From assembly GCA_963542695.1 (NCBI GenBank), contig CAUTYX010000003.1:1-64000 (forward strand): 64,000 nt of DNA, written 5' to 3'. The position numbers and the translations under genes are program-made. This DNA comes from RUG100 sp963542695. GTDB lineage: Bacteria; Bacillota; Clostridia; Peptostreptococcales; Anaerovoracaceae. Below are positions 25,257 through 33,788 of this stretch, piece by piece (positions within the stretch are counted from its first letter, which is position 1; the number at the start of each line of letters is the position of its first letter). The notes beneath the pieces were generated by a model. The model was not told where the DNA came from, searched no databases, and worked only from the letters and a program-made list of their open reading frames with translations.

Positions 25257-26330
25257 ATGAAAGAAAAAGTACTAGTCGCCATGAGTGGAGGTGTAGACAG
25301 CAGTGTGGCAGCCTGTCTGTTAAAAGAGCAAGGCTATGCGGCCATGGGCGTTACCCTAAAGCTCTTTGATACTGAAGAAGTGGGAATGACTTCTGAAAAA
25401 GCATGTTGCAAAATGTCAGATATAGAAGATGCAAGAAGCGTTGCAGATAATTTGGAAATGCCGTATTACGTCTTTGATTTTTCCGGATCTTTCCGAGAAG
25501 AGGTTATTGACCGGTTTATTGCAGCTTATGAAAACGGTATGACGCCCAACCCTTGTATTGACTGTAATCATTACATTAAATTTAAAAAACTGTTTGAAGA
25601 AGGGGAGAAAATGCAGCAGCAATACGTTGCCACCGGGCATTATGCCCAGGTGGAATACGATGTTGTTTCCGGTCGGTATCTGTTAAAGAAGGCGGTGGAT
25701 TCTCACAAAGACCAAAGCTACGTGCTGTATACCTTAACACAGCACCAACTTGCCCACGTACTCTTTCCCCTTGGTTCTATGGAAAAGTCGGAAGCAAGAG
25801 AAATTGCCCCAAAATATAACTTAATTAACGCGCAGAAGAAGGACAGCCAGGATATTTGCTTTGCACCGGATGGAGACTATGCCGGATTCATCAAGCGTAC
25901 GACAGGCAGAGAGTACCTTCCCGGGGATTTTGTTGATCAAAAAGGCAAGGTTTTAGGCCGGCACAAAGGTATTATCAGATACACTGTGGGACAGCGAAAA
26001 GGGCTGGGGCTGGCTTTGCCACAGCCTATGTATGTAATGAGAAAAGATTTGGAAAAGAACCAGGTGGTGCTGGGACATAACGAAGACTTATTTACAAAAT
26101 CCTTTGACATGTATGACGTTAACTGGATTGCTTGTGAGGTGCCGGCTTCTCCCATGCAGCTGTCAGCTAAGATTCGTTACAGTCAAAAGGAATACTCGGC
26201 TCGGGTTGTTGCTACCTCAGAAACGGAAGCCCACGTGGAATTTTCAGAACCGCAGCGAGCCATTACATCCGGACAGGCAGCCGTTTTATACGATGGCGAC
26301 ATTGTGGTTGCCGGCGGAACTATACGGTAG
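25257..26330 (+). CDS. mnmA: tRNA-specific 2-thiouridylase MnmA
   Basis: Enzyme of 357 aa that thiolates U34 of Lys, Glu and Gln tRNAs. N-terminal PP-loop MSGGVDSSVAA binds ATP; the catalytic Cys100 is in PNPCIDCNHYIKF and the partner Cys201 in SQDICFAPDGDY. The middle contains the tRNA-binding GQRKGLGL segment and the C-terminal beta barrel ends GQAAVLYDGDIVVAGGTI. Length matches the family. Monocistronic with its own promoter. Confidence 0.96.
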   Translation: MKEKVLVAMSGGVDSSVAACLLKEQGYAAMGVTLKLFDTEEVGMTSEKACCKMSDIEDARSVADNLEMPYYVFDFSGSFREEVIDRFIAAYENGMTPNPCIDCNHYIKFKKLFEEGEKMQQQYVATGHYAQVEYDVVSGRYLLKKAVDSHKDQSYVLYTLTQHQLAHVLFPLGSMEKSEAREIAPKYNLINAQKKDSQDICFAPDGDYAGFIKRTTGREYLPGDFVDQKGKVLGRHKGIIRYTVGQRKGLGLALPQPMYVMRKDLEKNQVVLGHNEDLFTKSFDMYDVNWIACEVPASPMQLSAKIRYSQKEYSARVVATSETEAHVEFSEPQRAITSGQAAVLYDGDIVVAGGTIR

Positions 26331-26500
26331 AAGATTGCCTGCGAGAATAGTTTGTGTTTCACGGGTTGTATCAGCAGCGAGGTTTGCCAATGTGTTTACA
26401 TGGGTATATGATAGACAAAGCTAACTGGTGTAAAGGTATCCATTGATAGAAGCAAGATACCAAATAGGAGTGAGACCAAAAAAGATGGGGGCGGACCGGA

Positions 26501-28804
26501 ATGAAACAATATAACGTAACGGGAATGAGCTGTGCGGCCTGCAGTGCCCGAGTGGAAAAGGCGGTTGCTAATGTAGAGGGAGTAGAAGCCTGCTCCGTTA
26601 GTTTATTGACCAACTCTATGGGGGTGGAAGGTACTGCCGATGAAGAGGAAATTATTGCGGCGGTAGTCCATGCCGGATACGGAGCCACTGCAAAAGGCGG
26701 CAACGGCGAAGCCAGACAAGGGGAAGGTTTTTTTTCGCAGGAAGAAGCCGCCTTAGAGGACAGAGAAACTCCTATACTGAAAAAAAGATTGGTGACTTCC
26801 CTGGGCTTCCTGGTGATCTTGATGTATTTTTCCATGGGACACACTATGTGGGGATGGCCGGTACCGGAATTTTTTCATAAAAATATTTTAGCCCTGGGAT
26901 TATTACAACTGCTATTAGCAGCAACGGTAATGATTATCAATAACAAATTCTTTACAAGCGGTTTTCGCAGTTTGTTTCACGGTGCGCCCAATATGGACAC
27001 CTTGGTGGCCCTTGGATCGGCGGCAGCTTTTGGCTGGAGTACCGTTAGTCTGTTTGCTATGACCCGGGAGGCTGTGGTTGGAAATTATCAGGCGGTAATG
27101 GCCTATGGGCATAACTTGTATTTTGAATCGGCGGCCATGATTGTTACCCTAATCACTATTGGGAAGATGCTGGAAGCCAGATCCAAAGGGAAGACAACAG
27201 ATGCGCTGAAAAGCCTGATGAAATTGGCACCGCAAAAGGCCACTCTTCTTGTTGAGGGGGTGGAAAAAGCAGTGAACATTGAAGATGTCCATGAAGGCGA
27301 TATGGTAGCGATAAAGCCGGGAGAAAATATTCCCGTAGACGGCATTGTAGTAGAAGGCGGCAGTGCCGTTAACGAAGCTGCTCTAACCGGTGAAAGTATT
27401 CCGGTGGATAAGGAACCCGGAGATATGGTATCAGCAGCAACGGTGAACCAATCCGGCTATATCATCTGTAGAACTACAAAGGTAGGAGAGGACACTGCCT
27501 TAGCACAGATCATTCGTATGGTTAGTGATGCGGCAGCAACCAAGGCTCCCATTGCAAAGATTGCCGATACCGTTTCGGGAGTCTTTGTGCCGGCAGTTAT
27601 GGCAGCGGCTCTTGTTACTGTTGTTGTATGGCTGTTGGTAGGCCAAAGTGCCGGATTCGCCCTTGCTCGTGGTATTGCCGTACTGGTGGTTAGCTGTCCT
27701 TGTGCCTTGGGATTGGCAACACCGGTGGCCATTATGGTGGGAAATGGTGTCGGCGCCAAAAGCGGTATTTTGTTTAAGACAGCAGAATCACAGGAAACCA
27801 CCGGAAAGGTGGCCGTAGTGGCAGTGGACAAGACAGGTACCATCACCCAAGGGGAGCCGAAGGTAACGGATATTTTTCCTGCAGAAGGGATTGATAGGGA
27901 AGACTTGCTGGTTGCAGCAACGGCTTTGGAGCAACGCAGTGAACATCCTTTGGCAAAGGCCGTTATGCAGCTGGCAGAAGAAGAGGATATTGCAGCGTAT
28001 GCCGTAGATGGTTTTGAAATCTTGCCGGGGAACGGACTAAAGGCCGTATTAGACGGTATGGAGTTGGCCGGAGGGAATATTTCCTTTATAGAAAGCATCG
28101 GCAATGTGCCGGAAACATTGAAACGACAGGCCGATACCCTGGCAGAAGAAGGGAAAACCTGTTTGTATTTTGCGGCCGGAAATCAAGTCGTTGGGATGAT
28201 TGCTGTGGCTGATGTTATGAAGAAAGATAGCCCCAAAGCTATCGCCCAAATAAAGGCTATGGGAATCAAGGTAGTCATGGTAACCGGAGATAATGAAAAG
28301 ACGGCAAAGGCTATTGGAAAAGCAGCCGGTGTGGATCAGGTTATTGCCGGTGTACTGCCGGATGGAAAAGAAAAAGTGGTAAGAGTCCTGCAGAAAACCG
28401 GAAGGGTTGCCATGGTAGGAGATGGCATCAACGATGCTCCGGCCTTAACAAGAGCTGATGTAGGCATTGCAGTAGGTGCAGGGACAGACGTGGCCATTGA
28501 TGCGGCAGACGTGGTGGTTATGAAGAGCAGGCTGTCGGATGTGACGGCAGCCATTGGGCTTTCCAGAGCAACACTTAGAAATATCCATCAGAATTTGTTT
28601 TGGGCCTTTTTTTATAACGTTTGCTTGATCCCCTTGGCAGCCGGCGCCTATTTTCATCTCTTTGGCTGGACCATGAATCCAATGGTAGGAGCTGCCGCAA
28701 TGAGCATATCCAGTTTTTGTGTAGTGATGAATGCCTTGCGGCTGAACTTTTTCCCCATGGGAAAGCCGGAAAAATATCCCGGACACAATGTAAAAGGAAA
28801 ATAA
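26501..28804 (+). CDS. copA: Copper-exporting P1B-type ATPase CopA
   Basis: P-type ATPase of 767 aa. A single N-terminal heavy-metal domain has GMSCAAC (Cys11, Cys14). Eight TM helices include the metal-site CPC in VVSCPCALGLATP. The phosphorylated Asp443 is in DKTGTIT; also present are TGES (actuator), the SEHPLA motif of the nucleotide domain and GDGINDAPAL. Together they define a Cu+ exporter at the plasma membrane. Upstream 170 bases contain no adjacent CsoR/CopY gene and no operator I can name. A good terminator follows. Confidence 0.93.
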   Translation: MKQYNVTGMSCAACSARVEKAVANVEGVEACSVSLLTNSMGVEGTADEEEIIAAVVHAGYGATAKGGNGEARQGEGFFSQEEAALEDRETPILKKRLVTSLGFLVILMYFSMGHTMWGWPVPEFFHKNILALGLLQLLLAATVMIINNKFFTSGFRSLFHGAPNMDTLVALGSAAAFGWSTVSLFAMTREAVVGNYQAVMAYGHNLYFESAAMIVTLITIGKMLEARSKGKTTDALKSLMKLAPQKATLLVEGVEKAVNIEDVHEGDMVAIKPGENIPVDGIVVEGGSAVNEAALTGESIPVDKEPGDMVSAATVNQSGYIICRTTKVGEDTALAQIIRMVSDAAATKAPIAKIADTVSGVFVPAVMAAALVTVVVWLLVGQSAGFALARGIAVLVVSCPCALGLATPVAIMVGNGVGAKSGILFKTAESQETTGKVAVVAVDKTGTITQGEPKVTDIFPAEGIDREDLLVAATALEQRSEHPLAKAVMQLAEEEDIAAYAVDGFEILPGNGLKAVLDGMELAGGNISFIESIGNVPETLKRQADTLAEEGKTCLYFAAGNQVVGMIAVADVMKKDSPKAIAQIKAMGIKVVMVTGDNEKTAKAIGKAAGVDQVIAGVLPDGKEKVVRVLQKTGRVAMVGDGINDAPALTRADVGIAVGAGTDVAIDAADVVVMKSRLSDVTAAIGLSRATLRNIHQNLFWAFFYNVCLIPLAAGAYFHLFGWTMNPMVGAAAMSISSFCVVMNALRLNFFPMGKPEKYPGHNVKGK

Positions 28805-28843
28805 CAGTTAGGAATTTTCATGACTTCTTTTATACAAACTCTG

Positions 28844-28879
28844 AAATCTCAAGGTTTGCTGCCTTGGGATTTTTGTTTC
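28844..28879 (+). terminator. Intrinsic terminator after copA
   Basis: An 11-bp stem AAATCTCAAGG/CCTTGGGATTT (one G-U pair) with a 7-nt loop runs into TTTGTTTCT. Confidence 0.8.
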
Positions 28880-28887
28880 TAAAGGTA

Positions 28888-28917
28888 TTGACAAATAGGG
28901 GTTAGTCATACTAAACT
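28888..28917 (+). promoter_or_regulatory. feo promoter with overlapping inverted repeat
   Basis: A perfect TTGACA -35 box, 18-bp spacer and TAAACT. The inverted repeat TTAGT-CAT-ACTAA (28902-28914) lies between and into the -10 box, and a second TTAGGTTAG half-site follows at 28921-28929. The TTAGG/CTAA pattern recalls DtxR/IdeR-type iron operators, so metal-dependent repression of feoAB is a reasonable guess. Confidence 0.5.
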
Positions 28918-29001
28918 TGATTAGGTTAGTTGTCAGTAATCGAAGTAGTGTATGTATATTTTGTTTATTAGCTACAGAAATGTAGGAAGGAGTTACAGAG
29001 C

Positions 29002-29223
29002 ATGAAAACGTTGCGTGATGTTGCAGTAGGAGAAACTGTAACGGTGAAAAAGCTTCATGGAGAAGGCGCAGTAAAAAGACGGATCATGGACATGGGAATT
29101 ACCAAAGGTGTGGAGATATATGTTCGAAAAGTTGCACCGCTGGGGGATCCCATTGAACTAAATGTTCGTGGTTATGAATTGTCTGTTCGAAAAGCAGAAG
29201 CAGAAGAAATCGAAGTACAGTAA
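29002..29223 (+). CDS. feoA: Ferrous iron transport protein A
   Basis: Small cytoplasmic SH3-like protein of 73 aa that partners FeoB. Matches the family through TLRDVAVGETVTVKKLHG, KRRIMDMGITKGVEI and IELNVRGYELSVRKAEAEEI. GGAAGGAG before the ATG. Seventy-one bases separate it from feoB, which is in the same operon. Confidence 0.95.
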   Translation: MKTLRDVAVGETVTVKKLHGEGAVKRRIMDMGITKGVEIYVRKVAPLGDPIELNVRGYELSVRKAEAEEIEVQ

Positions 29224-29294
29224 GTAACAACACTCAGGTAAGAAGAGAGGAAGCGAATCAGTGCCAACTGATTTGGAAAGGAGAAATAGTAAGG

Positions 29295-31448
29295 ATGGAG
29301 TTAAAAATCGCACTTGCCGGAAATCCAAACTGCGGTAAGACAACGCTTTTTAATCAATTGACCGGCAGTAATCAGTATGTCGGTAACTGGCCGGGGGTAA
29401 CCGTTGAGAAAAAAGACGGTCGCATTTCCGGAAACAAGGACGTTATTATTCAGGACTTGCCGGGAATTTACTCTTTGTCACCGTATACCTTGGAAGAAGT
29501 GGTATCAAGGCAGTACCTGGTACACGAAAGACCCGATGCCATTATCAACATCGTTGACGGAACCAATATTGAAAGAAACCTGTATCTGACGACACAAATT
29601 CTGGAATTGAACATTCCTACGGTTGTTGCAGTGAACATGGTAGACTTGGTTCGCAAAAAGGGCGACGTTATTGACTACAGAAAGTTAAGCAAAACACTGG
29701 GATGTGAAGTGGTACCGATTAGTGCTTTGAAGAAAGAAGGCGGCAAAGAACTGGTACAAAAAGCCATCGAAGCAGCTAAAAGCGGAAAAGTCGCTCAGTC
29801 TCCTGAGATTTATCAGGGACCGGTACAGCAGGCAGTTGCACAGATTGAAGAATTAATTAAACCTTTTGTATCAGAAGAAAATAGACACTGGTACGGAGTA
29901 AAGCTTTTCGAAAGAGACGAAAAAGTCTTGGAAAGCTTGAAGTTAAACAGTGATGTTGCAGCAGAAATCGACAAGTTGGTGACGGCTTGTGAAACAGAGA
30001 TGGATGACGATACGGAAAGCATCATCACAGCACAAAGATATGAATACATTACCGGCATCATTGGCGGTACTCTGGTAAAGAAAGCTGCCAAGGGAGCACT
30101 TTCTGCTTCTGATAAAATTGACCGGATTGTTACCAACCGGATTTTGGCATTGCCGATTTTCGCTGCCGTTATGTTCCTGGTATACTTTATTTCTATTACC
30201 ACCATCGGTACAAAGATGACAGACTGGACCAATGATGTGCTCTTTGCAGAGTGGATTCAGCCTAGCGTGCAGAGTCTTTTGGAAAATGCCGGCGCTGCCA
30301 ATTGGGTAGTATCCTTGGTTGTTGACGGTATCATTGGCGGTATCGGAGCTCCTATTGGCTTTGCACCGCAGATGGCCATGGTATTCTTGTGCTTGTCCAT
30401 TTTGGAAGACTGCGGATATATGTCTCGTGTTGCCTTTGTCATGGACCGTATTTTCCGTGGATTCGGTGTTTCCGGAAAGAGCTTTATTCCTTTCCTGATT
30501 TCCTCCGGATGTGGAGTGCCTGGAATCATGGCTACGCGTACCATTGAAAACGAAAAAGACCGTCGCATGACAATGATGACAACAACATTGATTCCTTGCG
30601 GCGCTAAATTACCGGTTATTGCTTCCATTGCAGGCTTCTGTATGGGAGGTGCCTGGTGGGCGGCTCCGGCTTGCTATTTGGCAGGTATCGTATTGGTGAT
30701 TGTTTCCTGCATCATCTTAAAGAAGATGAAGATGTTTGCCGGAAAGCCGGCACCGTTTGTTATGGAGTTACCACAGTATCACATTCCATCCGTAAAGGGT
30801 GTATTGATCCACGTATGGGAACGTATCTGGGCATTCTTAAAGAAAGCCGGAACTATCTTGTTCCTCTGCTGCGTAGTAATGTGGTTACTGTCAAGCTTCG
30901 GCTTCCACAACGGTACGTTTGGATTGGTAGAACCTGAACATTCTCTCATGGCTGCCATTGGCGGTGCCATTGCTATAGTCTTTGCACCACTTGGATTCGA
31001 TACATGGCAGGCAGTTGCTTCCTCCATATCCGGATTCGTAGCCAAGGAGGGTATTATTTCTACCATGGGTGTATTGGCCGGCGTTGGAGAAATTGAAGAA
31101 ATTTCACATTCTATGAGAGATTCTTTCGTAGCTTTCTTCCCAAGTACCATAGCAGCAGTATCCTTCCTCAGCTTTAACCTGTTTAACTCCCCATGCCTGG
31201 CTGCTATTTCCACCACAGCCAAGGAAATCGGCTCCAGAAAATTCTTCTGGTTTGCTATTGCTTTCCAGAATGTATTCTCTTATGCACTGGCATTGATGGT
31301 GTATCAGTTTGGCGGACTGGCAACAGGTGTTGTTAGCTTTGGAGCAGGAACCATTGCGGCACTCATTGTACTGGCTATCATTCTATACTTACTCTTTAGA
31401 CCGGACCCTACCAAAAAGCTGGAAACAGCAGCTGCAGAGAATATGTAA
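29295..31448 (+). CDS. feoB: Ferrous iron transporter FeoB
   Basis: Fe2+ permease of 717 aa. The N-terminal G domain has G1 GNPNCGKTTLFNQLTG, G3 DLPGIYSLS and G4 NMVD, followed by a helical GDI-like segment to about residue 270. The C-terminal half is a polytopic membrane region with two Gate motifs (LISSGCGVPGIMATRTIEN and the SFLSFNLFNSPCLAAISTT segment) whose cysteines line the proposed iron path. Works in anaerobic Fe2+ uptake with FeoA. Two small membrane protein genes follow. Confidence 0.96.
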   Translation: MELKIALAGNPNCGKTTLFNQLTGSNQYVGNWPGVTVEKKDGRISGNKDVIIQDLPGIYSLSPYTLEEVVSRQYLVHERPDAIINIVDGTNIERNLYLTTQILELNIPTVVAVNMVDLVRKKGDVIDYRKLSKTLGCEVVPISALKKEGGKELVQKAIEAAKSGKVAQSPEIYQGPVQQAVAQIEELIKPFVSEENRHWYGVKLFERDEKVLESLKLNSDVAAEIDKLVTACETEMDDDTESIITAQRYEYITGIIGGTLVKKAAKGALSASDKIDRIVTNRILALPIFAAVMFLVYFISITTIGTKMTDWTNDVLFAEWIQPSVQSLLENAGAANWVVSLVVDGIIGGIGAPIGFAPQMAMVFLCLSILEDCGYMSRVAFVMDRIFRGFGVSGKSFIPFLISSGCGVPGIMATRTIENEKDRRMTMMTTTLIPCGAKLPVIASIAGFCMGGAWWAAPACYLAGIVLVIVSCIILKKMKMFAGKPAPFVMELPQYHIPSVKGVLIHVWERIWAFLKKAGTILFLCCVVMWLLSSFGFHNGTFGLVEPEHSLMAAIGGAIAIVFAPLGFDTWQAVASSISGFVAKEGIISTMGVLAGVGEIEEISHSMRDSFVAFFPSTIAAVSFLSFNLFNSPCLAAISTTAKEIGSRKFFWFAIAFQNVFSYALALMVYQFGGLATGVVSFGAGTIAALIVLAIILYLLFRPDPTKKLETAAAENM

Positions 31449-31477
31449 AGCAGGGAGACAGGTAGAGGAGTAACCAA

Positions 31478-31621
31478 ATGAAAATTGATCTTGTGCTGGG
31501 GAAAACAGACTGTATTGTTTTGATAATCATTGCCATTCTCATGGTATTTGCAGTACGTCTCGTTATTGGATTCTTCCGGGAAACGCCGAAAAAATCCAAC
31601 AAGCAGAAGAAAAAACGGTGA
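31478..31621 (+). CDS. Small FeoB-associated membrane protein, 47 aa
   Basis: A short ORF 29 bases behind feoB with a good GAGGAG ribosome site eight bases before the ATG. It encodes MKIDLVLGKTDCIVLIIIAI then a continuing hydrophobic helix and a basic tail (PKKSNKQKKKR). One TM helix, a single Cys. It ends eight bases before a terminator, so it is the third gene of the feo transcript. Small single-TM proteins are common after clostridial feoB; an accessory role is inference. Confidence 0.68.
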   Translation: MKIDLVLGKTDCIVLIIIAILMVFAVRLVIGFFRETPKKSNKQKKKR

Positions 31622-31628
31622 TATATGT

Positions 31629-31668
31629 AGGGGATCGTCTGCTTTTGCAGCCGGCCCCTCGATTTTTT
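31629..31668 (+). terminator. Terminator of the feo operon
   Basis: Stem AGGGG and CTGC pairing with GCAG and CCCCT around a TTTT loop, with an internal mismatch bulge, then CGATTTTTT. Confidence 0.7.
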
Positions 31669-31676
31669 GCCAGGGG

Positions 31677-31706
31677 TTGTGTGAAACATCCTAAGGCGGG
31701 TATAAT
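31677..31706 (+). promoter_or_regulatory. Promoter for the Cys-rich membrane protein
   Basis: Perfect TATAAT -10 box with a weak TTGTGT at 18-bp spacing; 46 bases before the start codon. Confidence 0.5.
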
Positions 31707-31751
31707 ACAACAGTAAGTTAGCAATGAATAATGCAGAAGGAGGTAGCAACC

Positions 31752-31976
31752 ATGGTAGCAACAGTTATTGTTATTGTCGTTATCGCACTACTGGTAGCCT
31801 TGGCATTGAGATATTCTGTGGCACACCGCAATGAATGCAGTGGCTGCAGCGGAGAATGCGGCAGCTGCAGCACCAACAAAGGTGTCAAAGAAATGTATGA
31901 TGAAATTAAGGCAGCGGAAGCAGCTAAAAACAACGTAAAAGCAGCTGACGATAACGTAAACGAGAATCTTAACTAG
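31752..31976 (+). CDS. FeoB-associated Cys-rich membrane protein
   Basis: A 74-aa protein: N-terminal TM helix (MVATVIVIVVIALLVALALR), then a cysteine cluster ECSGCSGECGSCS with four Cys, then a charged helical tail. This layout matches the small Cys-rich proteins (FeoB-associated, sometimes called FeoC-like in Firmicutes) found after feoB, which may bind iron or an Fe-S cluster. I start at the ATG preceded by AAGGAGG; an in-frame ATG 21 bases earlier lacks a ribosome site. It has its own promoter and terminator. Confidence 0.8.
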   Translation: MVATVIVIVVIALLVALALRYSVAHRNECSGCSGECGSCSTNKGVKEMYDEIKAAEAAKNNVKAADDNVNENLN

Positions 31977-32008
31977 AAGTTTTAGGTATATAGTATTTTT
32001 TTAGATCG

Positions 32009-32056
32009 CACCTGTCCATGAAGCCAAAGAGGGGGCTTGCAGACAGGTGTTTTCTA
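32009..32056 (+). terminator. Terminator after the Cys-rich protein gene
   Basis: Outer stem CACCTGTC/GACAGGTG and inner stem AAGCC/GGCTT, then TTTTCT. It overlaps a potential ATG at 32018, which argues against using that codon as the start of the next gene. Confidence 0.72.
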
Positions 32057-32077
32057 ACAGAAAGCGAGGACAGGCAC

Positions 32078-32863
32078 TTGGAGTTTTGTTCACTGGCAAG
32101 TGGAAGCAGCGGCAACAGCTACGTGGTTCGTCACGGAGATACAGTGCTGTTGGTGGATTGCGGCATCAGCGGAAAGAAGATTTTTGCCGGTTTAAAGGAT
32201 CATGGTATGGAACCAACCGAGGTTACCGGTGTACTGATTACCCATGAACATGTAGACCACACCAAGAGTATTAAAATCGTCTTAAAAAAGACCCAAGCTC
32301 TTGCATATATGAACATAGGAACGTGGCAGTGCCTTTCAGATAAAGTCCCTGAGAAAAACCAAATCCTTATTGGCAGCCGGGAAGAGTTTCAAATTGGTGC
32401 AATTACCGTTAGGCCCTTTGTAGTTAGTCACGATGCCACAGAACCCTTGGGGTATTCCTTCGTTGCCGATGGTCGGCAGCTTTCTATTTTAACCGATACC
32501 GGAATTGTCACCGAATCCATTGAAAAAGCCGTTAAAGATGCGGATTTGCTGGTACTGGAAGCCAATCATGATAGTAATGTATTGCAAATGAGTTCCTATC
32601 CCTACTCTCTAAAAAGACGAATTTTAGGAAATAAAGGCCATTTGTCCAACGAAGCGGCGGCAGACTGCATTATGAAAGTGCATCAAAAAAACAGTAAACC
32701 GCGGCAAATTTTGCTGGCTCATCTTTCCCATCAGAATAATACACCGGAGATGGCCAAGATTACTGTGTGCAATATGTTGGAAGAAGCCGGCATTCTTCCG
32801 GGGGGAAACATAGAGGTAGATGTGGTAACTCGAGATACCGTCAGTCCCATGTACCGGGTCTGA
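32078..32863 (+). CDS. MBL-fold metallo-hydrolase (YycJ/WalJ-like)
   Basis: Metallo-beta-lactamase-fold hydrolase of 261 aa in the YycJ group, proposed to be DNA-processing exonucleases. The family N-terminus FCSLASGSSGNSYVV starts right at a TTG with AGCGAGG upstream, so I choose 32078; an ATG 60 bases earlier lies inside a terminator stem. Metal ligands: THEHVDHT (HxHxDH), SHDATEPLGY, the Asp in LTDTG, and EANHD. C-terminus ends in HLSHQNNTPE. It is followed by rlmH; YycJ-like and rlmH genes are often near each other in Firmicutes. Confidence 0.85.
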   Translation: MEFCSLASGSSGNSYVVRHGDTVLLVDCGISGKKIFAGLKDHGMEPTEVTGVLITHEHVDHTKSIKIVLKKTQALAYMNIGTWQCLSDKVPEKNQILIGSREEFQIGAITVRPFVVSHDATEPLGYSFVADGRQLSILTDTGIVTESIEKAVKDADLLVLEANHDSNVLQMSSYPYSLKRRILGNKGHLSNEAAADCIMKVHQKNSKPRQILLAHLSHQNNTPEMAKITVCNMLEEAGILPGGNIEVDVVTRDTVSPMYRV

Positions 32864-32920
32864 GACTGCGTGCCGGCCCGGAATGACAATCTGGAATGAT
32901 AAAATAAAAGGGGAGGAACC

Positions 32921-33370
32921 GTGAAAATACGACTGGTGTGTATTGGAAAATTGAAAGAAAAATATTGGAAAGAAGCCTGCAGAGAATACAGCAAGCGACT
33001 GTCGGCATACTGTAATGTAGAAACGGTGGAGATTAAGGAAAGTCCCTCTGATGATATAGACGAGGAAGGGGAACGAATCCTCTCGAAGATAAAGGATAGC
33101 GAATATGTTATCACTTGTGAAATTAAAGGAAATATGATGGATAGTGAAGAGCTGGCAGCATCTATGGAAAAGAGAATGGTAGCAGGTACCAGTGATATTG
33201 TCTTTGTCATAGGCGGATCCAATGGCCTTGCAAAAGCCGTTAGCAAACGAAGCAATTTGGCTCTTTCTTTTTCCAAGATGACTTTTCCCCACCAGATGAT
33301 GCGTGTGATTTTGCTGGAACAAATCTACCGTAGCTTTAAAATTATTCGTCACGAAAAATATCACAAATAG
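32921..33370 (+). CDS. rlmH: 23S rRNA (pseudouridine-1915-N3)-methyltransferase
   Basis: SPOUT methyltransferase of 149 aa (usually about 159). GTG start after GGGGAGG. Family motifs: KIRLVCIGKLKEKYWK at the N-terminus, FVIGGSNGL (SAM-binding trefoil knot) and the C-terminal FPHQMMRVILLEQIYRSFKI. Methylates helix 69 of 23S rRNA in the assembled ribosome. Ends five bases from the convergent ArsR gene. Confidence 0.94.
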   Translation: MKIRLVCIGKLKEKYWKEACREYSKRLSAYCNVETVEIKESPSDDIDEEGERILSKIKDSEYVITCEIKGNMMDSEELAASMEKRMVAGTSDIVFVIGGSNGLAKAVSKRSNLALSFSKMTFPHQMMRVILLEQIYRSFKIIRHEKYHK

Positions 33371-33375
33371 AGGGA

Positions 33376-33693
33376 CTATCCGAATTTTTTCGTAACGTTG
33401 ACGTATTCCATCAACCGACCGATGTTTACATAGTAATAGGTAAACCGGTCTTCTTTTTTTATTTCTATCAGGTCAGCGGCAACCAGTTTTTTTACGTGTT
33501 GGGAAATGGTGGCCTGAGCATAGTCGAAATGATGTACCAAATCCTTGTTGCAGACCTTCTGCAGTTTTTTATTACACGTCATAATATGGCGAAAAATACG
33601 GATACGGGCAGGGTGTGCCAACGCGTCGGAGCATGTGGCCATCAGTTGAATTTCTTCATCGGGCATATCGCCGGTTTCTTTACGCAAGCGCAT
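33376..33693 (-). CDS. ArsR-family transcriptional regulator
   Basis: Winged-helix regulator of 105 aa. HTH region: DALAHPARIRIFRHIM, then LVHHFDYAQATISQHVKKLVAADLIEIKKEDRFTYYYV (recognition helix and wing). It has no ArsR-type CxC metal motif in helix 3; the only cysteines are Cys21 and Cys40, so metal sensing cannot be assumed. No obvious target in the neighbourhood except the divergent membrane protein gene 95 bases away. Confidence 0.87.
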   Translation of the reverse strand: MRLRKETGDMPDEEIQLMATCSDALAHPARIRIFRHIMTCNKKLQKVCNKDLVHHFDYAQATISQHVKKLVAADLIEIKKEDRFTYYYVNIGRLMEYVNVTKKFG

Positions 33694-33788
33694 AGCTTCC
33701 TCCTTCTCAAAAACAAATAGCCTATTTACGATACTCGGTTTCTAAAAAGAAGTCAAGGTTCTTGTAAGGATGAAAGGGATATGCCATA

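Noticed and set aside
32018..32077. ATG at 32018 as start of the MBL hydrolase
   Set aside because: It lies inside a terminator stem, adds 20 residues foreign to the family, and lacks a ribosome site; the TTG at 32078 fits the family N-terminus.
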